Positions 1 to 11,849 of a stretch of DNA of 64,000 bases are shown one piece after another; the stretch's first letter is position 1; each line of letters opens with the position of its first letter. A model generated the notes under the pieces. The model was not told the DNA's origin. It worked only from the letters and a program-made list of their open reading frames with translations, and searched no databases. The translations under genes were made by a program, and so were the position numbers. Origin of the DNA: Siphonodentalium dalli. Its lineage: Eukaryota > Mollusca > Scaphopoda > Gadilida > Siphonodentaliidae. The DNA lies in assembly GCA_032622095.1 (NCBI GenBank), contig CP136066.1, positions 66,472,278 through 66,536,277 on the forward strand, given 5' to 3'.

Positions 1-617
1 GTAACGTACAAGTTCTGGTAACAGAACATAAGTATTTTTTGGAAGCATTTATCATTATGTTAACCAAATAGGAATTGTATTATATTGGTATGCCGTGTAG
101 ATGATAGCTTAAAATTATATATGCAAAGGACACAATTTAATATAATCGATAATTATGTGTGTTACAGGTAATAGTCTACAACTGAGACCTAGTACCCCCT
201 TGGTATGAGATGTTTGTATAAACCGAGACTTGAACATGAGACGAGAATACCAATTTCTGGTTTCGCAGTAACGATACAGATGGGTAATTTGATTGTAAAT
301 CATGCGTGCGTTAGGTAGGCTTTACAATGGAGTTTTATTTATAATAAAATAATTTTAATAATAATTGTGTTGTTTAAAGCATACTATTGCCGTGGATTAA
401 GTCAGATTTTCGTGCTATTATTTATACGCGCAATATTGTTATCGGTGGGTGTGGTCGACACGGATAAATAGGGAATGATAGTAGTTTTGCAATCGGAACG
501 TAATTCGCATTGGATGCGGGTGTCTTCATTTCCGTGTTTCTGAAATTAATTGCGGTCGGAACTAGTTTTGAAAGCACTAATTCATCATTTGGGAATAAAC
601 TATTGCTGGACTGGATA
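1..617. other. AT-rich stretch without a gene
   Basis: I see no convincing exon here. The short open frames have no splice context or recognisable motif. The stretch ends at the A that precedes the TC start of the first Helitron at 618. Confidence 0.5.
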
Positions 618-1830
618 TCTATACTATATATTTTGAGACTTCGTATATATGTGGGTACTTCATAGAATCCAAAACGCGTGTAAAGATTGAGCTCAAACTT
701 CCTATGTAAATGTCAAATTACACCGACACGACCGTGGTCGCGGTTTAGTGAAGCTCAGAGCACCCGTTCTCCAATCTCAAATCACCGCAAAGGCACGGCG
801 TGGGTTAATCAAGTGATTATTTAATGAGCGTTTGTTTTTGACGCATCTCTATAAAGAGCGTCTGTTTCCCATTCAACGTTATTGGCATCTGCAGAGTTAT
901 ACACATTGAGTGCTTGCCTATGCGGGGAGATTTATTGGAGCTCTTACAACATCATTGTTATAGTATGTATGACACTTAGGTCAGGGCTTAGGGGGGGTAG
1001 TTATAGGCATAATGCTTCTCAGAAATCCCGGTTACAAACCAACACTCACAATTTCGTATTTACGCAAACGTTATCGCTCGAAATTTATTCCAATCATCCC
1101 AGATAATCACGAATATATCATCATATTTCTCCCCAGATATACCGTTATAAAGCTACTGGAATCTGACAATCTACTATATAATTTGAGACTTCCGTGTGTG
1201 TATATATGTGGGTACTTCATAGAATCGAAAACGCGTGTAGGAACGGGCATCCCACGGCAATGTCGGCTTATAAGACATCTTTACTACACATGACAGCCGA
1301 TGGACAATTGGTCTCTATATATGTACCAAAATTACGCCGCGTTGGTGACTGGGAAATTCCAGGGAATGCCGATTGAGCTCAAACTTGCTACCTACGGGAA
1401 GTGTCATATATAGGTCCTTTATAGACTCGAACCGATTGATCTCAAACTTGCTAAATATTTACTGGGAAATTCCAGGGAATGCCGATTGAGCTCAAACTTG
1501 CTACCTACGGGAAGTGTCATATATATGTGTGTGTCCTTTATAGACTCGAACCGATTGAGCTCAAACTTGCTAAATACGGGAAGTGTCATGGACGGGTTCA
1601 TTGAACCAAAACAAAAACGGGTAAAATTGAAAAACTAAATTAAAAAGGCACAATTAACTCCTTGAAAAAACAAAATAAATCGGGTAAAATAAAAAAATAA
1701 AAATTGTCATGTTTCTGACTATTGCCGAAATTTGCTGCAAATGCAGCACAAGTGTCTCGGAACCTGTTGCAATTGCTTTTTCGAACAAAGCCATGGGACG
1801 AATGCCGCCAGTGGCGGGCTAACCTGCTAG
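618..1830 (+). mobile_element. Non-autonomous Helitron, array 1 unit 1
   Basis: The unit starts with TCTATACTATATATTTTGAG after an A and ends with CTAG followed by T, which fits Helitron termini (5' TC, 3' CTRR, insertion between A and T). Just before the end, CCGCCAGTGGCGG can form the usual 3' hairpin, and a short spacer separates it from CTAG. No Rep/helicase frame is present, so the unit is non-autonomous. A second 5'-like end (TCTACTATATAATTTGAG) lies inside at 1170, so this unit appears to hold a nested or recombined copy. Confidence 0.75.
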
Positions 1831-3151
1831 TCTATACTATATATTTTGAGACTTCGTATATATGTATGTATGTACTTCATAGAATCCAAAACGCGTGTAA
1901 AGATTGAGCTCAAACTTCCTATGTAAGTGTCAAATTACACCGACACGACCGTGGTCGCGGTTTAGAGAAGCTCAGAGCACCCGTTCTCCAATCTCAAATC
2001 ACCGCAAAGGCACGGCGTGGGTTAATCAAGTGATTATTTAATGAGCGTTTGTTTTTGACGCATCTCTATAAAGAGCGTCTGTTTGCCATTCAACGTTATT
2101 TGCATCTGCAGAGAGATATACGGAACATACATTAAATTTAAAAAACATTTGTTTCTGACCAACCCTGCGAGCACGGATGGCGCGTTTTGTTTTTACAGTA
2201 TATAGTTATATACCGAAATCATCCCAGATAATCACGAATATAGCATCAGATTTCTCCCCAGATATACCGTTATAAAGCTACTGGAATCTGCCAATCTACG
2301 GGAAATTCCAGGGAATGCCGATTGAGCTCAAACTTGCTACCCACGGGAAGTGTCATATATATGAGAGTGTCCTTTATAGACACGAACCGATTGAGCTCAA
2401 ACTTGCTAAATAAGAAAATAGCCCCCAAGCCGTAAATATCAACAACAACGATATTGCTACCTACGGGGAGCAACGTTATTAGCATCTGCAGAATTATGCA
2501 GAGAGAAAGTGCTTTCCTATTTTTTGAACGCAACACATGTTTACGTCGCGTTGGTGATTGAGGTTCACAACGGGGTTAATTGACTGTCCGCTCTTTGCGA
2601 CGATGAGGTTCACGGCGGGGACTATTGACCAACACTCACAATTTCGTCTTTTGCATCAGATACCAACACCTCGACCGATCGGGACGAAACTGGTACGTGA
2701 GTGTAGTTTGACCAGGTGGTCGTCGCTGTCGTATTGGCGAGCCCGTGAGACGCCCGTGCAGCGCATGCGCAGACGAGATATCGGAAACGGGTGGAGCTAT
2801 CGACTTGAAATTTGGTATGTGAATGTATCTTGCGCCGGGTACAAATTTTATCGGGTCGCCGAGCCCGTGCGACGCCCGTGCAGCGCATGCGCAGACGAGA
2901 TCTCGGAAACGGGTGGAGCTATCGACTTGAAATTTGCTATGTGAATGTATCTTGCGCCGGGTACAAATTTTATCGGGTCGCCGAGTCCGTGCGACGCCAG
3001 CTTCGCGCATGCGCAGACCAGATCTCGGAAACGGGTGGAGCTACCGGGTACAAATTTTTCTTATTGAAACGCGTGGAGCTAAAAATTAAAAAAAAATATT
3101 AAAAAAATGTCATGTTTCGGACAAGCCGCCGGTGGCGGGCTAACCTGCTAG
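1831..3151 (+). mobile_element. Non-autonomous Helitron, array 1 unit 2
   Basis: It begins directly at the TC after the CTAG of unit 1, with no host DNA between, and ends with hairpin plus CTAG at 3148-3151. The first ~280 bases closely match those of unit 1 (same GACACGACCGTGGTCGCGG block and ATAAAGAGCG boxes). It carries the 122-bp minisatellite described separately. No long coding frame is seen; the overlapping short frames are shadows of the tandem repeat. Confidence 0.75.
2739..3050 (+). repeat. 122-bp tandem repeat inside Helitron
   Basis: About 2.6 copies start at 2739, 2861 and 2983, each opening with GAGCCCGTG or GAGTCCGTG and containing GCGCATGCGCAGAC and GGAAACGGGTGGAGC. The period is 121-122 bases. 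The repeat is much richer in G+C than its surroundings. Confidence 0.85.
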
Positions 3152-4015
3152 TCTACTATATAATTTGAGAACTACGTATATATATATGTGTGTATATGTG
3201 TACTTCATGGAATCCAAAACGTGTGTTCAGATTGAGCTCAAATTTCGTATATAAGTGTAAAATGCCACCGACACGGCCGTGGTCGCGTTTTGGAGAAGCT
3301 CAGAGCACCGTTTCTCCAATCCCAAATCATCGCAATCGCACTTCGGGGTTAATAGCGTTGATATATAAAGAGCGTTCGTTTTCCGCAGTGTCTATATAAA
3401 GAGCGTCGTTTTCGCTATCTACTTATCCGTACGACGGGAGTCTGCAGCCTGTCGCTCGAAATATTATGCAGAGACATTTCACGACGGGAAGCGTTTGTTT
3501 TCAATTCAATGCAATGTTATCGCTCGAGCGTTGTCTGTCGTTCCTAGGAAGGGGGGATTTCTACGGGTAAATTTCGTTTCGCTATCTACTTATCTGTATG
3601 ACGGGAGTCTGTAGCCTGTCGCTCGAAATATTATGCAGAGACATTTCACGACGGGAAGCGTTTGTTTTCAATTCAATGCAATGTTATCGCTCGAGCGTTG
3701 TCTGTCGTTCCTAGGAAGGGGGGATTTATACGGGTAAATGTTTCCGCCAGAATTTTTTTTTTTAATTAAAACAATTTAAAATTAAAAAAATTTAAAAATA
3801 AAAAAACAATTCAGAAAAAAAATATATTAAATTTAAAAAACATTAAATTCATATTAAAAAAATAAAAAATAAATAAAAACAAAATAATTAAAAAAATGTC
3901 ATGTTTCTGACGAAATTTGGTACAAATGCAGCATAAGTGTCTCGGAACCTGTTGCAATTGCTTTTTCGAACAAAGCCATGGGACGAATGCCGCCAGTGGC
4001 GGGCTAACCTGCTAG
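3152..4015 (+). mobile_element. Non-autonomous Helitron, array 1 unit 3
   Basis: It starts at TCTACTATATAATTTGAG immediately after the CTAG of unit 2. It ends at 4012-4015 with GCCAGTGGCGGG hairpin plus CTAG, followed by T. It contains a 167-bp tandem duplication and an A/T-rich 3' part. It shares the GACACGGCCGTGGTCGCG block and two TATATAAAGAGCG boxes with the other units. Confidence 0.75.
3412..3745 (+). repeat. 167-bp tandem duplication inside Helitron unit 3
   Basis: There are two copies, 3412-3578 and 3579-3745, nearly identical. Each contains CGCTATCTACTTATC, ACGACGGGAAGCG and CGTTCCTAGGAAGGGG. Confidence 0.9.
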
Positions 4016-5564
4016 TACAATATAAAAGCAAAAAATATCAAAATTATATTAAGACAACACGAAAAATTGTGGTACAAAATAAGGACATGTCCGATTAAAT
4101 TTAATTGAATTAAATTAAATGGGACCCCTGCTCCAGTTTCTTAAGCCGACATTTCAAATTGGTTTATTAGTCATAATTTGTCTTTAATAATGGATTTGGA
4201 AAAAAATTTCTGCGATCGGGACTCAGATACAACACACCCACCGGACCTTGTATTCTGGGTTTTTTCAAGAACCCCCCCCCCCCCCCCCCGTTCCCCGTTC
4301 TGACCATTACATTTTCTGGACAATAATTTCCAATAACTTAAAACGGCGATAGTTAGTTAGAATCGTTCTAAATGTTCAACTTATTGCAAATTCCCAAGTC
4401 CGCGAAATTACATTGCAGTCCCACCTGTCACCCCCCTCACCCCAATGAATTGAAAGTTTCCAACGGGTACCTCATTATTTCCAGTTGTTGCTAATTCCCA
4501 CCTTATATCCCCTATAATAATGGTTCGAAATGTTTTCAACTGATAATCATTTCAGTTCAAACATTTCACCAAAATTAGGAAAAGAATGGAGTGTTGGTAC
4601 CGGTACCAAAACAACTACATATTTGATGTTCCAATATCACAGAAATAAAACAATTCCAACTTATATTTGTCAGGTTCTTCCATCTAATTTACCAGGAATG
4701 CATGCCATTTCCAGCTGCTAAAAGTTTGACCAAAGTTTGGTTGCGACAACAACCATGAGTACTTTTAGGAAACCCGACGTTCCAACTTTAAAACACCACG
4801 TTCACAGAATGACTTAATTATAAAACATGGACTTGACAATTTCAGCCGTTACCGTACAGTCATTATAGTCCCGAACAGGGAAGTGGCGACATGAGAAGGA
4901 CGTGACTAAAGTGGTTTTGTTGGGGTCGGGGTGTTCAACTTATAATTTCCATTTGCACTCCACTAAATTCACAATTCCAGAAAAAACTGAATATCCCCTC
5001 TTTAAGTTTGAAATATTATAATTGATACATGTACATACCTCATTGTCAGAACCAGCTAGAAATTACGAACCTAACACAATAAGCCATGTATGGGTGGGGG
5101 AGCAAGTGGGCAAGTTTGTCGGTTTCTTTTGGGGTCGGTGGTTTCTACACACAGCGGAGTGATTTATCGGTGAAATTTACTCTGCGTAGACCTTCCTCCA
5201 CCCGTAAAACTGATAACGTGACATGCACATAGAGGGTGAGAAATCCGCACCACCCTGCCCCGTGATCCCTGTCTTTACTTTAAACATATTTTAATGTATT
5301 TAGAAAAAATATACATAGGGATCAGGGCACAAGTTACAAAACTTACAAACTTGCCCCTCTCCTAATGCAATCATGGAACATACATAAAAATACATAGCAG
5401 ATATAGCAAACTGTTTATAAAGAAGAGTGCAGAGTGTGTGTGCTGTGGATGTCGGGTTTCCATCTGTATTCCAATCTCGGTTATGAAGAAAACGCTAGAA
5501 CTCAGTGAGTTGAAAGATGAATAGCGAAATTTACCATACATGGGTTTGTTCAAAACGTTCTGTT
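4016..5564. other. Intergenic or intronic, no gene seen
   Basis: No exon with a credible motif is visible. A poly-C run lies at about 4270-4290. Short open frames lack splice sites or codon structure that would support them. Confidence 0.5.
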
Positions 5565-6195
5565 TTAGCTATAAAAGATTGAGAAATGCGGAAAAGAGTA
5601 GTGTTCTTTTGATTTGATATACCTTTTCATATAAGAAATGATTTGCTTCTAATGATTGAAAGCCATTAATACTTAAATTTCGGTAAAAGTAAATTCTCTG
5701 ATCTACAAATAAAGGGCAAACATGAAAATAGTGATTGGCGTCTTAAATGTCTAAGTTACAGGGGCATATAGGCGAATCTGATATGTGATTATCAAACATA
5801 TCCGAACGGAGATCACAACACTGATTCCGAATTTTACAGTGTATTATATTAATTTTCCTTTTTCCTGTATAAAAATAAGAGGGTGGTTTTATTATTGGGT
5901 CTATAATCCCTAAATTGGCTTTGAAATCGGAAATGGAGGTTGCATTGATTACATACACAGGTAATATGTCAGATACAAAGGGGCGTCTTCATTGATAATT
6001 CTGTAAATTGCTTGCAAATGGCGATGTTGCCTACGCCTGTGTAGTGTCCGCCAACCTACCTCAAGCCATAACTTGTTAAGTGATACTGAACGATTTAGAC
6101 CGGTTACGATTCTAGCGGCGTCTTTATGTATTCGGTCGAGTTTTTCCAAACGGCGACGGCATACATGTACCGCTATACAATACGGAGATCAGCCG
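5565..6195 (-). pseudogene. LINE 3' fragment (end of RT ORF), decayed
   Basis: The minus strand encodes the C-terminal, post-thumb part of a CR1/Jockey-type LINE polyprotein. One frame carries LDRIHKDAARIVTG, the conserved 'AARIVTG' block that follows the RT thumb. A second frame carries KPPSYFYTGKRKINIIHC, and PICPCN at the end matches the CSCG zinc-like motif of the better-kept copy at 52.6-53.6 kb. Two frames must be joined by a frameshift near 5955. A TAA interrupts the end, after which LINE-like residues continue to about 5580. It is a 5'-truncated dead copy lying in the 5' flank of the secreted-peptide gene and does not code for host protein. Confidence 0.75.
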
Positions 6196-6570
6196 CTTTC
6201 ACGTGCTAAGGACTGGCGACACAAACACAACATTCTCGATGCATCACGCTTTTGTTCATAGATTGTCGTTGATTGTCGTTGATTCTACAATAATACGCCG
6301 ATCCCAGATTGGGACCAGGTGGTTTCGCGAGACCAAGTCCTGACTTGGAACACCGTGATTAGAGAGCAGAAATCAGACGCATGTGACTATTTAGCGATGA
6401 CCCTGATGGACCCCGTGTGATGAGATGCTGAGGACCCATGCACGTGGACCCGGTGTAACCATTTACCGAGTAACCAGATTATCCCCATGTCACGATTTAC
6501 CGAGGTCCAGATGGACACATTGTGACCATTGACCGATGTCCCAGATGTGATTAATATCATAAGCAGAAGA
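6196..6570. repeat. Degenerate short-period repeat
   Basis: Phrases such as ACCATTTACCGAG, ACGATTTACCGAGG and CCAGATG recur irregularly about every 45 bases between 6370 and 6550. No gene is seen. Confidence 0.4.
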
Positions 6571-6733
6571 TATAAGGATTAACTGTCATATGGACTGTTT
6601 TTATGGAGATGTAACCGTGAGGTAAGTGGTCATAACTTGTGTAAAACCCGAAGGGTTTTACATACAAGTTATGACCACTTACCTCACGGTTACATCTCCA
6701 TAAAAACAGTCCACATGACAGTTAATCCTTATA
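6571..6733. mobile_element. 163-bp near-perfect palindrome (hairpin MITE)
   Basis: TATAAGGATTAACTGTCAT is mirrored by ATGACAGTTAATCCTTATA. The arms are about 75 bases and run through ACCGTGAGGTAAGTGGTCAT to a tight AAAACCC-GAAG-GGTTTT loop. Near-perfect arm identity implies a young or fold-back element. No transposase lies nearby and no obvious target duplication is visible beyond AT-rich flanks. Confidence 0.8.
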
Positions 6734-7094
6734 TTTATATACATTTTGCGAAAAGGCAACTTTAGTAAATGTATTTAAATCGAAAAGTGTATTGTGACAA
6801 AACCAGCCCAAAATATCCCATAGCACCCTTGGCAAAAGTTAACAGGAACAATTGAAACCCGATGATTTATTAAGTCAATTCTGCGCGAATCCAAATGCGC
6901 CCAAAACATTACGCGTTCGTCTTTCCAAACCCAAATGGCGTACCGATGTTGTTATGAGCTTGCAGTTATGAGCTGTTGCGCATTCACCGAGAAATAACTG
7001 CAACAAGCCACATGGGCGCCGACCAATCAGAATGCTGGATTTAGTGATGATCACACTTAGTATGTAAATATAATTATGTAAACATTTATTTCAG

Positions 7095-7247
7095 ACGAAT
7101 TTATTGCTGCTGTGAGTCATGAAGATCTGTGTGACGATCTTGTTTACCGTGTTGCTGGGATTGGTGATATTCCATAGTCACGCCGACGCTAACAACGTCA
7201 AGGAACAAAGAGCAGCCGAGGGTCAGTGGCGTCGAAACGAATTGCAG
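7095..7247 (+). CDS. Signal-peptide exon of a glycine-rich secreted precursor
   Basis: This exon is bounded by an acceptor (ATTTATTTCAG) at 7094 and a donor (CAG|GTGCGT) at 7247. The first ATG in it, at 7119, opens a 43-codon phase-0 segment. Residues 1-24 are a classical signal peptide: Lys-2, a hydrophobic core rich in Leu/Val/Ile, and a likely cut after HADA. The following NNVKEQRAAEGQWRRNELQ looks like propeptide. The exon can join in phase to the terminal exon at 13642 (98 residues in total) or to its duplicate at 22288. The acceptor just upstream of the ATG implies a non-coding first exon further 5'. I do not recognise the family. Secretion is inferred from the signal peptide, and the joining of these exons is inferred from phase and strand. 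Confidence 0.65.
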
Positions 7248-9070
7248 GTGCGTTACCTTTGATTCCTGAATAGTTTAGTCCAGGTACTTGTGTAAGTTTA
7301 GATCTGAATAGCATATTTCGCTTCTATATTGGTGTTTTAATATAATCATATGGCAGACGGAGAAAGTCACTGAATTGCCATCGCGTCATGTGTATGTCTG
7401 TTCATTTATTAATATAATAAGTAAACCTGAATATAGTTCCACAATATAAACATCAATGAACTGATATAAATATTGTTATCTTCATCCCATATTCCTCTCT
7501 TCTGATTGGCTGAGGTTGCGTCACATGGCGGGCCGCAAATCACTTGTACCCTCGAGTGTAACATTCCGGCAGTTGTTGACAGCTCAACTGTTACCAGTAA
7601 ACAAAGAACTACGAAGAACTCAACGCGCAGAGATTACGTCACAGCTCTCTAATAATTTCCGAAAACACGCATTTTATAAACCCCACTCGTTCGTAACAAC
7701 CGCGAACTGTGGTGTTTGCTAATTTGCACAATTGTTGTCTTTACTTTGCAATTAAAGCACGCTATGTATAAATGGTGTTATCACGGACATAAATCCCTTA
7801 TAAGGTGTAATGTTCCTATTGGACCTTTTTATATCAATAATGAATACCGCCGAACAAATAGATAAACCTTATTAAGCAGTTAATATGTAATGTAGACAGT
7901 TGCACTCACGTACATATACGTCACAAATACGTTTATGTACTAAGCTCTAAATATCAAATAGCCACTCTTTACAATTTATCAATCGACGGTTTTCTTCGGT
8001 TACACATTCCTCCGACTTCACATAAATACCCGTAAGTTGCGTAACAGTCTGTAACAGTTGGCAATTTCTTTTGGCACCACTACAACGTGTAACTTTCACA
8101 TTTTAGCGTTCTCGAAATTAACACGTCTACCTGCGTCTTTACGCTCATTTAAAACGACACCGAACATTTCGCCGCATGGCTACTCTACTTCGAAATTCCT
8201 TTACTCCTCCTTCCCTGAACCGATTCTCACCTTGCGACCAGCAAACTAACCGGGCAATAGCTCTGCAAATGATGGGTGTATCAATTGATCGAAAATGTGA
8301 ACGGTTTATTTTCTAAAAAGGGAGGATTCCAACATAACATTAACTATTTGAGCTGGATTAATGAATATACGCGCGTACTTAGGCATGCCATTAAGAAGGT
8401 TCGTGTGTACTCCTTTGTCAGAAAACAAAACAGTTGTCACCCTTGTTTTCGTGAGACACGGGGATTTGTCGCCGCTCTCGACTTGGACTGTCACCCTCAG
8501 GCCTAGCGGCTTGTTGAGCCAATGGTGAAGTATTCGTCACTCTAAGTTATACTGTGAGGCTTGACCGAGGCTTGACTCGGAGAAACACCAACCCTGGGTA
8601 TTCATCGCATCCACCAGACAGGTCAACGTCATGGAATCGCCACTCAACGAAGATCCACCTCAATTACGAAACTTCGCAGACTATCTACATTGTAGTTGAT
8701 GGTTGTGAAATTCGAAGACCTACATTGTGATTTATTTGCGACGTATACAATAATAAAATATATCAACGACAAATACAAAACAGATAAGACTATTTGCCAT
8801 AATGAAAAAAATAAAGATGCAATGCAGATACAATATTGTAGTCACAGAGTATGTGCTTCATTGGATAATTTGCCATAGTTCGTCGTTGCAGATTTTGAAA
8901 GGGGTTTTGACTAGCAGTATTACCGTCGGAAATATCAATTCGTTTCCCGTGTTTATATTGGATAAAATGAATAGGGATCATATGCACCTCCAAATAATGT
9001 CAACGTAAATCGGAATGAGGGATGCCATGATATAGGTATATAGGTTACATCATAATGAACAACATACGAC
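7248..9070 (+). other. Presumed intron of the secreted-peptide gene
   Basis: It lies between the donor at 7247 and the acceptor at 13641. I see no further exon in this part. Short open frames here have no recognisable motif. Confidence 0.45.
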
Positions 9071-9071
9071 T

Positions 9072-9290
9072 TATACTTGTATCTACATCACTCTATACTA
9101 TGATCGGTGAGTGTATACGGGTATCTACATCACTCTATATTATGATCCACACTGACCTGTGAGTGTACACGTATACGTGTATCGACATCACTCTATGTTA
9201 TGATTGGTGAATGTTTACAGGTATATGTATCAACATCACTCTATATTATGATCGGTGTGCGTTCACGAGTAGATGTGATAGTGGGGCTTT
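9072..9290 (+). repeat. ~55-bp minisatellite, four degenerate copies
   Basis: The motif ACATCACTCTATATTATGAT followed by GTGAGTGT/ACGGGTAT recurs about four times with variable spacing. It abuts the end of the inverted Helitron array. Confidence 0.7.
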
Positions 9291-9298
9291 ATATACTA

Positions 9299-9899
9299 CT
9301 AGCAGGTTAGCCCGCCACTGGGGACAATCGTCAGAAACATGACAATTTTTTATTTTTTTAATTAAATTTTTTGTTTTTCAATGAGTTAATTGTGCCTTTT
9401 TAATTTACTGGCTTCTTTAATAAATGTTTTTAATAAATTTTTTAATTTAATTTTTTTTTTTCAATGAGTTAATTGTGCCTTTATTATTTTTTTATTTTAT
9501 TTTTTGGTTTTCAATTTTGCCCGATTTGACTTTGAATTGATCATTTTCAAGGTCAAGGTCAGGTCGGGATCGCAATTTAACCCGTCCATGACACTTCCCG
9601 TAGGTAGCAAGTTTGAGGTCCGGACCCAAACGTAAGAATCACATTACACGCATACGCTCTTTATCAACGACACTGCGGATACGAACGCTCTTTAAATATC
9701 AACGCGATTAACCCCAAAGAGCCGTTTTTTGTGACTGGGGTGAAGAACGGGTGGTCGGAGCTTCTCCAAAACGCCGCGACGACCATTCCCGTGGATTTTT
9801 ACCCTTAGATGGGATGTTTGGTCTCGATCGGTGCAGCCGTTTTCGATTCTATAAAGTATATACACACATATATACGGAAGTCTCAAAACATATAGTAGA
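9299..9899 (-). mobile_element. Non-autonomous Helitron, array 2 unit A
   Basis: On the minus strand the 3' end CTAG lies at 9302-9299, followed by T, with a GCCACTGGCG-type hairpin just inside. The 5' end TCTACTATATGTTTTGAG lies at 9899, directly abutting the CTAG of the next unit. Internal sequence matches array 1 (tail with long A/T runs, ACGCTCTTTAT boxes, CTTCTCCAAAACGC). Confidence 0.7.
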
Positions 9900-10667
9900 C
9901 TAGCAGGTTTGCCCGCCACTGGCGTGGTTCGTCACGTGGCTTTGTTCGAAAAAGCAATTGCAACAGCTTCCGAGACACGTATGCTGCACCTAGGTGTAAA
10001 ATTTCGTCGACATCCTCCAGTTGTACCCGATTTTACCTTAAATTGATCAGTAGGCTTCAGTATTCGACACGGCAATTGACTGCCGTGGCCACGGACTGTC
10101 GTGACAGTTGATAACATGTTCTCATTCGGCGGATCGGGCACTGCAGTCAGTCAAAAAACATAACGCGCACGCTATAACTCCGGTATCACTAACGTACGCG
10201 GCATCGGAATGGTCAGGTTAACTTCCGCCTGGATCCACTAGGCGTGACGTAATTCACAACCACGTGTATTTACCTCGAAATTATTTGTCCCTGCTAGGTG
10301 TTGTGAATGTCGTCACACAACACGCTCATGTCTGGATACAGTCTTACACGCACACGCCCAGACCCAGACGTAAGAATCACATTACGCACATACGCTCTTT
10401 ATCAACTACACTGCGGATAGGAACGCTCTTTAAATATCAACCCGATTAACCCCCGCAGTGCCGTTGACGGTGATTTTGATGATTGGGAGTGCAGAACGGG
10501 TGGTTGGAGCTTCTCCAAAACACCGCGACGACCATTCCCGTGGGGTTTTTTTAGCTCAATCTGTCCAACCGTTTTGGAGTCTATAGCGACTATATAATAT
10601 ATATATATATCAAGTACAAATATATATAGTCACATATATATAGGGAAGTCTCAAAATATATAGTAGA
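9900..10667 (-). mobile_element. Non-autonomous Helitron, array 2 unit B
   Basis: The CTAG end at 9903-9900 abuts the 5' TC of unit A, and its own TCTACTATATATTTTGAG start is at 10667. It contains the same GGAGCTTCTCCAAAACACCG block and ATAAAGAGCG-type boxes. No coding frame is seen. Confidence 0.7.
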
Positions 10668-11842
10668 CTAGCAGGTTAACCGCCACTGGCGGCAATCGTC
10701 AGAAACATGACAATTTTTTATTTTTAAAATTAATTTTTAAAATTAATTTTTGGTTTTTTAATGAGTTAATTGTGCCTTTTTAATTTACTGGCTTTATAAA
10801 TAAAATCGTTTTTTTTGGTTTTTAAATTTGACCCGATTTTACCTTGAATTGATCATTTTCAAGGTCAGGTCGGGGTCACAATTTTGTTTTTCAATGTCTT
10901 ACTATTAATTTTTTGTTTATAAGATGAGTTAATTGTGCATTTTTAATTTACTGGATTTTTGAATTAATTTTATTGATTAATTTTTTAATTAAATTTTTGG
11001 TTTTTCAATATTTTACCCGATTATACCTTATTTTACCCGATTAAGGTGAAGAAGAAATAAAAATCAGACAGCACGCAGTACCCGTCCCTAAAAGATTCCG
11101 ATGAAAATGTCCCCCGTTCCTAGGAACGACAGACATAACAATCAGACAACCAGACAACACGCATTTTTCTGCCTTTTTTAATCAAGATAAATGCATTTGG
11201 ACATTGCGGTAAAGAGAAAATAGCACATGTAGTTGTTGTTGGCATTCACGGCTATATTCATTGTTGTTGACATTCATGGCTTGGGAGATCACGGTTATGT
11301 AGTTCCCGCTTGTTGTTGGCACCCGTCTCTAAAAGAGGTATGCCAACAATGTTGTTGGCATTCACGGCTTGGGTGGCCAACACGGCTATATTAACTAATG
11401 GTACCCGTCCCTAAAAGAGTCGTTGTTGTTGCCATTATGTCGTTGGCATTCACGGCTATATTAACTAATGGTACCCGTCCCTAAAAGAGTCATTGTTGTT
11501 GGCATTCACGGCCTGGGAGATCACGGCTATGTAGTTCTCGATAGCGAAAACTAATAACAAATGTAGAGTTACGCCTCTTAGATCAATACATCGATGACTA
11601 TATAAAGAGCGTTAACCGGATACATCTCCCAATATGGAAGATATAAGGAGCGTTGTTGTGTTAACCCCACGGTGCCATTTTTTGTGACTGGGAAGGGAGA
11701 AGCGGTGCTCTGAGCTTGTCCAAAATGCGACGCCGACGGTGTCCGTCGGATTTTACCCTTAGATAGGAAGTTTGAGCTCAATCCGCGCAGCCGTATTCGA
11801 TTCTATGAAGTACCCACACACACACATATATATATATATATG
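10668..11842 (-). mobile_element. Non-autonomous Helitron, array 2 unit C, 5'-truncated
   Basis: The 3' CTAG is at 10671-10668 and abuts unit B. Toward its 5' side it keeps GAAGTACCCACACACACACA, but the terminal TCTACTATATA is missing and is replaced by a TA/CA microsatellite, so the 5' end is lost. Its middle contains repeats of TTGTTGTTGGCATTCACGGC with GTACCCGTCCCTAAAAGAG between 11235 and 11530. Confidence 0.65.
11235..11530 (+). repeat. Degenerate tandem repeat inside Helitron unit C
   Basis: Several copies of GTTGTTGGCATTCACGGC alternate with GGTACCCGTCCCTAAAAGAG, with a variable period of about 70-110 bases. Confidence 0.6.
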
Positions 11843-11849
11843 ACAAGTT

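Noticed and set aside
2558-3102. Overlapping 88-128-codon frames on both strands
   Set aside because: They are open because of the 122-bp tandem repeat inside the Helitron and differ only by repeat phase.
9299-11842. An LTR or satellite array instead of Helitrons
   Set aside because: The boundaries repeatedly read 3' hairpin-CTAG|TC, insertion is between A and T, and no LTR, primer-binding site or target duplication is present.
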